Source: Clostridiales bacterium | GTDB lineage: Bacteria > Bacillota > Clostridia > Oscillospirales > Oscillospiraceae | Assembly: GCA_029098065.1 (NCBI GenBank) | Contig: JAQXNP010000079.1 | Span: 1-5,758, forward strand | Length of the DNA: 5,758 nucleotides | Direction: 5' to 3' | In this document: positions 1 to 4,359 of the stretch, piece by piece | How the letters are laid out: every line of letters starts with the position of its first letter | Position numbering within the stretch: the first letter of the stretch is position 1 | Program-made: the position numbers and the translations under genes | Notes under the pieces: model-generated | The model's input: the letters and a program-made list of their open reading frames with translations, nothing else | What the model was told of the DNA's origin: nothing | Databases searched by the model: none

Positions 1-184
1 GCCCCGTGTTCTTCGGATTCTTCAGGCCGCCGGTTACGATGGCCCAAAATCCGGGGAGGGCATTTCCGGGGTTGGACAAAAGCAGGATCACAAGGCCCAC
101 CAGCATACCGATGATAATGGCCATCACAGAGGCCAGCGCGCTGCGGAACCCCTGCCGGTCCAGAAGGTTGCCTCTGGTTTTCAC
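1..184 (-). CDS. ABC transporter permease, BMP/nucleoside-sugar type (5' part only)
   Basis: This is the first 61 codons of an inner-membrane permease; the rest lies beyond base 1. I place the start at GTG 184-182 because a strong AGGAGGGG site (200-193) sits 8 nt upstream. The visible protein has a short basic N-terminus (KTRGNLLDR), then a first transmembrane segment at about residues 16-37 (ASVMAIIIGMLVGLVILLL), then a loop with GFWAIVTGGLKNPKNTG. A membrane segment followed by a GFWAIVTGG-like stretch resembles the BPD_transp_2 permeases (the YufP/NupP, BmpB type) that pair with the two-domain ATPase encoded 58 bp upstream. The inferred role is a channel subunit for uptake of a nucleoside or simple sugar. 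The family is judged from a short N-terminus plus context. The start codon is less certain than the family. Confidence 0.8.
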   Translation of the reverse strand, partial: MKTRGNLLDRQGFRSALASVMAIIIGMLVGLVILLLSNPGNALPGFWAIVTGGLKNPKNTG

Positions 185-242
185 AACGCCTCCCCCTCCT
201 TCCGGCGGGCTGAGCGCATGTTGGAATCGTGCCGTTTCATGT

Positions 243-1772
243 TCAGTCCACCGCCTTTCTCTTGGAACCGGCCATATAGAGGCCCAGCTCCTGTACCGTG
301 ACTTCCTTGGGATCCAGCTCTGCCACGATTTCTCCTTCGTAGATCACCAGAATCCGATCGGCCAGATTCATCACTTCATCCAGCTCCAGGGAGATGAGAA
401 GGATCCCCTTGCCGTTGTCGCGCTCCGCCACCAGCTTCCGGTGGATGTACTCAATGGCGCCCACGTCCAGACCCCGGGTGGGCTGAACCGCGATGAGCAG
501 ATCCGGATCCCGGTCGATCTCCCGGGCCACGATGGCCTTCTGCTGGTTGCCGCCCGACATGGACCGGGCAATGGTGATCCCCCCCTGCCCGGAACGGATA
601 TCATACTTCTCGATCAGCTTGTCTGCATACTGGAAGATCTTATCATATTTCAGGAAGCCGTGGGCACAGTATTCCGGCTCAAAGTAACTCTGGAGCACCA
701 GATTATAGGCCAGAGGATAATCCAGAACCAGTCCGTGTTTGTGCCGATCCTCGGGAATGTGTCCCAGGCCGTGGGTATTCTTGTACCGGATTGAGGAGTG
801 CGTGACATCTTCCCCTTTGAGCTTTACCGTACCGGAATCCAGCTTGATCAGCCCGGTGATCGCCTGTACCAGCTCGGTCTGGCCATTGCCGTCGATACCG
901 GCGATACAGACGATTTCCCCCCGCCGTACCTGGAGGGAAACGTTGTTGACCACCTTCTTGCCGTGCTCTTTGCTGACCACGGTGAGACCCTCTGTCTCAA
1001 AGACCACATCGGCGGGGTGGGCAGGCCCTTTTTCTACCTTCAGGTCCACCTTACGGCCCACCATCATTTCGCTCATTTCTTCCTTGGTCACATCAGCGAC
1101 ATTGATCGTGCCGATATACTTGCCTTTGCGCAGAACCGTGCAGCGGTCAGCCACCGCTTTGATCTCATTGAGCTTGTGGGTGATGAAGAGGATACTCTTG
1201 CCCTCGGCGGCGAGGTCCTTCATGATCTTCATCAGCTCTTCGATTTCCTGCGGCGTCAGCACCGCGGTGGGTTCGTCAAAAATCAGGATCTCATTGTCCC
1301 GATAGAGCATTTTCAGGATCTCCACCCGCTGCTGCATGCCCACTGTAATGTTTTCGATCAACGCGTCCGGATCCACCCGAAGCCCGTACTGCTCGGAAAG
1401 CGCAACGACCTTCTTCCGGGCCTCATCCATCTTGAGAAAGCCGTGCCGGGTGGTCTCCATTCCAAGGACGATGTTCTGCAAAACAGTGAAATTATGCACC
1501 AGTTTGAAATGCTGATGGACCATGCCGATCCCCAGCGCATTGGCGTCATTGGGGTCCCGGATCTGAACGACCTCGCCGTTTTTCTTGATGACTCCCTTTT
1601 CCGGCTGATAGAGGCCGAACAGAACGCTCATCAAGGTGGATTTTCCCGCTCCGTTTTCGCCGAGCAGAGCATGGATCTCGCCCTTCCTCAGCTGCAGGGT
1701 AATATCATCGTTGGCAATAATGCCGGGAAACTCCTTGGTGATATTGCACATTTCGATGATGTACTCACTCAT
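243..1772 (-). CDS. Two-domain ABC transporter ATP-binding protein (BMP/simple-sugar import family)
   Basis: This 509-residue cytoplasmic ATPase would power an importer for nucleosides or simple sugars. It carries two fused nucleotide-binding domains. Domain 1 has Walker A GENGAGKST (38-46), Q-loop Gln87, a degenerate signature (ITVGMQQ, about 142-148), Walker B ILIFDEPTA (162-170) and switch His199. Domain 2 has a Walker A lacking the lysine (GIDGNGQT, 292-299), a clear signature SGGNQQ (406-411) and a Walker B ending in Gln430 where the catalytic Glu is usual (AVQPTRGLD). This split of intact and degenerate elements is typical of the YufO/NupO and RbsA/MglA-like family, so it is not a defect. 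VHQHFKL (85-91) is typical of the BMP-linked branch. The ATG at 1772 is fixed by an in-frame TGA 6 nt upstream; GAAGGGAAG 9 nt before it is a moderate RBS. It is the first gene of its operon, with the permease downstream; no substrate-binding gene lies upstream. Confidence 0.95.
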   Translation of the reverse strand: MSEYIIEMCNITKEFPGIIANDDITLQLRKGEIHALLGENGAGKSTLMSVLFGLYQPEKGVIKKNGEVVQIRDPNDANALGIGMVHQHFKLVHNFTVLQNIVLGMETTRHGFLKMDEARKKVVALSEQYGLRVDPDALIENITVGMQQRVEILKMLYRDNEILIFDEPTAVLTPQEIEELMKIMKDLAAEGKSILFITHKLNEIKAVADRCTVLRKGKYIGTINVADVTKEEMSEMMVGRKVDLKVEKGPAHPADVVFETEGLTVVSKEHGKKVVNNVSLQVRRGEIVCIAGIDGNGQTELVQAITGLIKLDSGTVKLKGEDVTHSSIRYKNTHGLGHIPEDRHKHGLVLDYPLAYNLVLQSYFEPEYCAHGFLKYDKIFQYADKLIEKYDIRSGQGGITIARSMSGGNQQKAIVAREIDRDPDLLIAVQPTRGLDVGAIEYIHRKLVAERDNGKGILLISLELDEVMNLADRILVIYEGEIVAELDPKEVTVQELGLYMAGSKRKAVD

Positions 1773-1831
1773 CCAGCGTCACTTCCCTTCTCCCGGTTTT
1801 GACATTCAGGAAATCGTTATTTTGCTGATTT

Positions 1832-1860
1832 ATTATAACGCCTCAACCGCTTCTTTGCAA
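1832..1860 (-). promoter_or_regulatory. Sigma-A promoter of the ABC transporter operon
   Basis: On the minus strand TTGCAA (1860-1855) is followed, after exactly 17 nt, by a perfect TATAAT (1837-1832). Transcription would start near 1825, giving a 5' leader of roughly 53 nt before the ATPase ATG. That is too short for the common purine riboswitch. The promoter lies downstream of the proC terminator, so the transporter is a separate unit. Confidence 0.8.
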
Positions 1861-1878
1861 GAAAAACGCTTGAAAACG

Positions 1879-1900
1879 TCTGTCAGGACAAGATCTGTCC
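1879..1900. repeat. Short dyad upstream of the transporter promoter (possible operator)
   Basis: The sequence GGACA-AGATC-TGTCC (1886-1900) is an inverted repeat with 5-bp arms. TCTGTC also occurs as a direct repeat at 1879-1884 and 1894-1899. It sits about 25 bp upstream of the -35 box, where an activator could bind. The arms are short and chance is a real alternative. Confidence 0.25.
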
Positions 1901-1902
1901 CG

Positions 1903-1927
1903 AAAAAGCCGCAAACGCGGCGGCTTT
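1903..1927 (-). terminator. Rho-independent terminator of proC
   Basis: Read on the minus strand, AAAGCCGC (1927-1920) and GCGGCTTT (1912-1905) form an 8-bp stem with a 7-nt loop. The 3' arm runs into five consecutive T residues (1907-1903). It lies about 34 bp after the proC stop and before the transporter promoter. The plus-strand reading has a weaker T-tract (TTTCTT), so it may act weakly in both directions. Confidence 0.85.
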
Positions 1928-1960
1928 CTTCCGCCGGAGCACTTTCCCCGCTCTTCGTCT

Positions 1961-2755
1961 CTATTTCCCCAACTGTCCGTTCTTTTTCCAGGCAGCCAAC
2001 ACCGCGTCAATGGCCGCCCCGCGGAGGCCGTGGCGTTCCAGCTCCGCTACGCCCTCGATCGTGGAGCCACCGGGGGAACACACATCGTCTTTCAGCTTTC
2101 CCGGATGCTCTCCGCTCTCCAGAACCATGGCCGCCGCCCCCAGCGTCATCTGGGCGGCATAGGTCAGGGCGGCCCTCCGGGGCAGTCCCGCCGCCACACC
2201 GCCATCGGCCAGGGCTTCAATATACGGATAGATAAACGCCGGGCCGCAACCCGCCACGGCGCTGAACGCGTCGAAAAGCGGCTCATCCAACCGCTCCACC
2301 CGGCCGGTGGCCGACAGAATTCGCTCAACTTCCGCAAAGTGCTCTTCCCTGGCCGTTTTTCCCCCGGCCAGAGCAGTCATCCCTTTCCCGATGGCACAGG
2401 GAGTGTTGGGCATGATCCGCAGTACGGGAACATCCTCCCCCACCCAGGTCTGGATATCTCCAATTTCAACGCCTGCCGCCACGGATACCACGATCTTGCC
2501 CGGCATCAGGTCCCGGATCTCTTCCGCCACCCCCCGGATCAGCTTGGGTTTGACGCACAGAAACACCGTCCGGGCCGCCCGGGCCGCCTCCCGGTTGTCC
2601 GCCGCCGCCCGACAGCCTGTTTCGCACGCCAGTTTTTCAGCCTTTTCCGGCGTGCGGTTCGAGATTACGACCTCCCCCGCGCCCATTGCTCTGCAGGCAG
2701 CCCGCACCAGGGCAGATCCCATGTTTCCCGTTCCGATAAAAGCCGCTCTTACCAT
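1961..2755 (-). CDS. proC: Pyrroline-5-carboxylate reductase
   Basis: This cytoplasmic enzyme reduces 1-pyrroline-5-carboxylate to L-proline with NAD(P)H, the last step of proline synthesis. The 264-residue protein matches the usual family length (about 265-275). The N-terminal Rossmann fold starts with FIGTGNMGSAL, with the dinucleotide motif GTGNMG at 8-13. Family hallmarks follow: SNRT (32-35), CVKP (67-70), VAAGV (92-96), RIMPNTP (113-119) and AGCGPAF (168-174). The C-terminal dimerisation domain carries the P5CR signature DDVCSPGGST (223-232) followed by IEGVAELE. The ATG at 2755 has a strong GGGAGGGGG site 7 nt upstream. The gene is monocistronic as far as can be seen: its own promoter upstream and a hairpin terminator downstream. 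No other proline genes (proA, proB) are adjacent. Nothing appears damaged. Confidence 0.97.
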   Translation of the reverse strand: MVRAAFIGTGNMGSALVRAACRAMGAGEVVISNRTPEKAEKLACETGCRAAADNREAARAARTVFLCVKPKLIRGVAEEIRDLMPGKIVVSVAAGVEIGDIQTWVGEDVPVLRIMPNTPCAIGKGMTALAGGKTAREEHFAEVERILSATGRVERLDEPLFDAFSAVAGCGPAFIYPYIEALADGGVAAGLPRRAALTYAAQMTLGAAAMVLESGEHPGKLKDDVCSPGGSTIEGVAELERHGLRGAAIDAVLAAWKKNGQLGK

Positions 2756-2772
2756 AAAAATTCCCCCTCCCA

Positions 2773-2804
2773 GTGACAGGACAATCCTGTATTGAAAATA
2801 TCAT
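2773..2804 (+). promoter_or_regulatory. Possible long-spacer promoter for the SOD-family gene
   Basis: GTGACA (2773-2778, five of six to TTGACA) and TATCAT (2799-2804, five of six to TATAAT) point toward the SOD-family gene but are separated by 20 bp, too long for unaided sigma-A. A perfect palindrome (2776-2790) overlaps the -35 end and the spacer. That arrangement recalls MerR-family promoters, but the dyad is not centred as in the classic mer promoter. I found no better plus-strand promoter between 2756 and 2865. Confidence 0.3.
2776..2790. repeat. Perfect inverted repeat in the proC/SOD divergent region (candidate operator)
   Basis: ACAGGA-CAA-TCCTGT is a perfect 6-3-6 inverted repeat. 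On the minus strand it begins just after the predicted proC transcription start, a place where a repressor could block the polymerase. On the plus strand it lies between the candidate promoter boxes of the SOD-family gene. A looser 7-bp inverted pair (GTGACAG 2773-2779, CTGTCAC 2829-2835) brackets the region. Confidence 0.45.
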
Positions 2805-2828
2805 ACCATTTTTCTCCTCCTTCGTCTA
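2800..2828 (-). promoter_or_regulatory. Sigma-A promoter of proC
   Basis: On the minus strand TAGACG (2828-2823, four of six matches) is followed after 17 nt by TATGAT (2805-2800, five of six). The start would be near 2793, leaving a leader of about 38 nt to the proC ATG. The -10 box overlaps the candidate plus-strand -10 box of the divergent gene. Confidence 0.6.
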
Positions 2829-2877
2829 CTGTCACAGCGCCGGAAACGAACTCATAGGCTGAGAAAAGGAGGTCTGT

Positions 2878-3342
2878 ATGATGGAATTTTTACCTGAAGC
2901 CCTGGGCCGCCCTCTGGCCCGCGCCTTTCTCCGAGGGGACGAAGGCCACCCCGATCTGGCCGGTGAGGTGCTGTTCTATCCCTATGGCCACGGCACTCTC
3001 CTGGTGGCCCGGGCCGTGGGGCTGCCGGCCGGCCATTTTCTGGGGTTCCATATCCACGAGACGGGAGATTGCTCCGCCGCCGGCGGGGACACTCCCTTTC
3101 TGAAGGCGGGAGGGCACTTCAATCCCACCGGACAGCAGCACCCCCAACACAGCGGGGATCTGCCCACTCTGCTCTCTTCCGCCGCAGGTACCGCCCTACT
3201 GGCGGTATACACCGACCGTTTCTCCCCCGCCGAGGTAATGGGCCGGTCGGTCATCATTCACGGCATGGCCGATGATTTCCGATCCCAGCCCGCCGGGGAC
3301 AGCGGCATGCGCATCGCCTGCGGGGTGATCCAACGGCCCTGA
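2878..3342 (+). CDS. Cu/Zn superoxide dismutase family protein, leaderless short-loop form
   Basis: This 154-residue protein belongs to the SOD_Cu family, whose known activity is dismutation of superoxide to oxygen and hydrogen peroxide. All expected metal ligands can be placed: copper by His58 and His60 (GFHIHETGDC), the bridging His80 (GGHFNP) and His128 (VIIHG); zinc by His80, His88, His91 and Asp94 (HPQHSGDLP). Arg145 (GMRIACGVI) corresponds to the active-site arginine, and Cys65 with Cys148 to the conserved disulfide pair. The zinc loop is short: His88 and His91 are 3 apart, against 9 in bovine SOD1. The interval from His128 to Arg145 is also about six residues shorter. An in-frame TGA at 2860-2862 fixes the start at ATG 2878 (or the adjacent 2881), behind AAAGGAGG (2865-2872), so no signal peptide is possible and the protein should stay in the cytoplasm. 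Family assignment is firm; activity is inferred. It is transcribed divergently from proC. Confidence 0.92.
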   Translation: MMEFLPEALGRPLARAFLRGDEGHPDLAGEVLFYPYGHGTLLVARAVGLPAGHFLGFHIHETGDCSAAGGDTPFLKAGGHFNPTGQQHPQHSGDLPTLLSSAAGTALLAVYTDRFSPAEVMGRSVIIHGMADDFRSQPAGDSGMRIACGVIQRP

Positions 3343-3370
3343 GTCCGAAAACGGCCGGGCATTCCTTACG

Positions 3371-3410
3371 TAATATCCGCGTGACGGTTCAGGATGCGAA
3401 GCGGATTTTA
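3371..3410 (+). terminator. Candidate terminator after the SOD-family gene
   Basis: TAATATCCGC (3371-3380) pairs with GCGGATTTTA (3401-3410) in a 10-bp stem with one mismatch and a 20-nt loop. The 3' side is T-rich (GATTTTATTCTT). It sits 28 bp after the stop codon and just before the next promoter. The large loop lowers confidence. Confidence 0.5.
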
Positions 3411-3413
3411 TTC

Positions 3414-3442
3414 TTGCTGAACCCGCCGGACAGAAGTATAAT
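3414..3442 (+). promoter_or_regulatory. Promoter upstream of the two-component leader
   Basis: TTGCTG (3414-3419) and a perfect TATAAT (3437-3442) are separated by exactly 17 nt. A start near 3449-3450 would give a leader of about 230 nt before the response-regulator ATG. The -35 box matches only three of six bases, so activator help is possible. Bases 3436-3450 resemble a PerR box (11 of 14 defined positions), overlapping the -10 box. Confidence 0.6.
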
Positions 3443-3482
3443 GATTTTATCTGAATAGATGTCTCAGACGGTCTCCTCAAAA

Positions 3483-3513
3483 GGCGGGTGCGGCCCAGCA
3501 GGCCCTGCCCGCC
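3483..3513 (+). repeat. GC-rich hairpin 1 of the leader
   Basis: GGCGGG (3483-3488) pairs with CCCGCC (3508-3513). Inside, GGCC (3492-3495) pairs with GGCC (3501-3504) around a CAGCA loop, with two wobble pairs and one mismatch between the stems. It abuts hairpin 2 with no spacer, which would allow coaxial stacking. Confidence 0.5.
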
Positions 3514-3572
3514 GACAGACCCGGAGCTGTGCCGGCGGCCCTCCGCCGCGGAACCGCGGCTCCGGGTCTGTC
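3514..3572 (+). repeat. Perfect 14-bp inverted repeat with inner hairpin
   Basis: GACAGACCCGGAGC (3514-3527) and GCTCCGGGTCTGTC (3559-3572) are perfect reverse complements enclosing 31 nt. The enclosed segment holds a second stem, CGGCGG (3533-3538) with CCGCCG (3543-3548), closed by CCCT. No poly-T follows. The pairing is directly visible; whether it acts as RNA or as a repeat element is not. Confidence 0.75.
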
Positions 3573-3603
3573 CCATCCAGATGCGCTCCGGCCGCAGGTC
3601 AAA

Positions 3604-3644
3604 ATACAGAAACCTTTCAGGCAGGTTTCAGCTTTATGCTGTAT
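3604..3644 (+). repeat. Nested hairpins just upstream of the regulator RBS
   Basis: GAAACCT (3609-3615) and AGGTTTC (3623-3629) form a perfect 7-bp stem with a 7-nt loop. CAGC/GCTG (3629-3632, 3638-3641) can form a second small hairpin. ATACAG and CTGTAT (3604-3609, 3639-3644) can enclose most of the region. These pairings partly exclude one another, which would permit alternative folds about 20-60 nt before the ribosome site. Confidence 0.4.
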
Positions 3645-3681
3645 GATAAGGCCGTTCGATCGGAAAGGTGGGAAATGTACA

Positions 3682-4359
3682 ATGCGGATCCTGATTGTGG
3701 AAGATTAAAAATATCTGGCGGAAGCTCTGGGCCAGATCATGGCCGATCAGCATTACCAGGCGGATGTTGTCTACGACGGAGCGGATGGGCTGGACTACGC
3801 CCTCACCGGTCAGTATGATGCCATCGTTCTGGATGTCATGCTGCCCAAGCTGGACGGGTTTGAAGTGGCGAAGCAGCTCCGGGCGGCTCATATATCCACT
3901 CCGATTCTCATGCTGACAGCCAGAGACGAGGTCACCGACAAAATCACCGGCCTGGACTGCGGAGCGGACGACTACATGACCAAGCCCTTCGACTCCGGAG
4001 AACTGCTGGCCCGGGTGCGGGCTCTCACCCGGCGTCAGGGAGAGGTTGTCGGCAATACTATCACCGTAGGGGATCTGACCCTCCAGATGGACGTGCGCTG
4101 CCTGACCTGCGGGGACAATTCGGTGCGTCTCGGCTTCAAGGAATTTGAAATGATGCGGCTCCTTATGAGCGGCTGCCATGCCGTGATCCCCAAGGACGAT
4201 ATCATTTCCAAAGTCTGGGGGTTGGACTCCAACGCGGAGGACAACAATGTGGAAGTCTATATCTCCTTCCTGCGGAAAAAGCTGGCTTTTCTCCATTCCA
4301 GCGTCGTCATCCGCACTGTACGCAAGGTAGGCTATTTTCTGGAGGTGCCAAAAACATGA
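3682..4359 (+). pseudogene. OmpR-family response regulator interrupted by TAA at codon 9
   Basis: Reading from ATG 3682, which has AAAGGTGGG 9 nt upstream, gives MRILIVED, then TAA (3706-3708), then KYLAEALGQIMADQ and an open frame to 4359. With the stop ignored the protein has 225 codons, normal for the family. The receiver domain (about 1-115) has Glu7/Asp8, the phospho-acceptor Asp51 (IVLDVMLP), Thr79 and Lys101 (KPF). The C-terminal winged-helix domain (about 125-222) has NNVEVYISFLRKKL as the recognition helix and IRTVRKVGYF as the wing. The family normally reads VEDE here, so a single G-to-T change (GAA to TAA) explains the defect. Restart at the in-frame ATG 3739 would give 206 residues lacking strand 1 and the Mg-binding acidic residues, with no good RBS. 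If functional, it would receive phosphate from the overlapping kinase and control transcription. The stop could be a real mutation or a sequence error. Confidence 0.88.

Larger units (their letters stand above)
3450..3681 (+). other. Long structured 5' leader of the two-component operon (possible structured RNA)
   Basis: No convincing gene lies here. The stretch 3481-3580 has 78 G/C in 100 bases and folds into two back-to-back hairpins: 3483-3513 and 3514-3572. A smaller TGCG/CGCA hairpin (3582-3596) and a nested AT-richer structure (3604-3644) follow, then an AAAGGTGGG ribosome site (3664-3672). None of the GC-rich hairpins is followed by a T-tract, so they are not simple terminators. I do not recognise a known riboswitch, T-box, SRP or 6S RNA. 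It could be a cis-acting leader, a small RNA, or an intergenic palindromic repeat element. Confidence 0.4.

Noticed and set aside
243..1772. Loss of ATPase activity because domain 2 lacks the Walker A lysine and the catalytic glutamate.
   Set aside because: These changes are normal for this two-domain importer family, where one site is degenerate.
798..1802. A 334-codon open frame on the plus strand opposite the ATPase.
   Set aside because: It lies fully antisense to a strongly conserved ABC ATPase, has no family resemblance, and its His/Leu/Asp-rich composition is typical of the opposite strand of a real gene.
1773..1831. A purine or other riboswitch before the nucleoside-type transporter.
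   Set aside because: The predicted leader is only about 53 nt and shows no three-way-junction pattern.
2030..2776. Plus-strand open frame of 248 codons opposite proC.
   Set aside because: It is antisense to an unmistakable proC, rich in Arg, Gly and His, with no recognisable domain.
3642..3647. A second promoter (TATGAT) close to the regulator start.
   Set aside because: No reasonable -35 box is present 16-18 bp upstream and there is no extended -10 TG.
3706..3708. Recoding of the in-frame stop as an amino acid.
   Set aside because: It is TAA. Known bacterial recoding uses TGA (selenocysteine) or TAG (pyrrolysine), and the other genes here use TAA, TAG and TGA as normal stops.
3459..3818. 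A 119-codon plus-strand frame through the leader and into the regulator, with an internal ATG at 3675.
   Set aside because: The composition (Gly, Arg, Pro, Ser) reflects GC-rich hairpins, it has no good ribosome site, and it ends inside the receiver domain in another frame.
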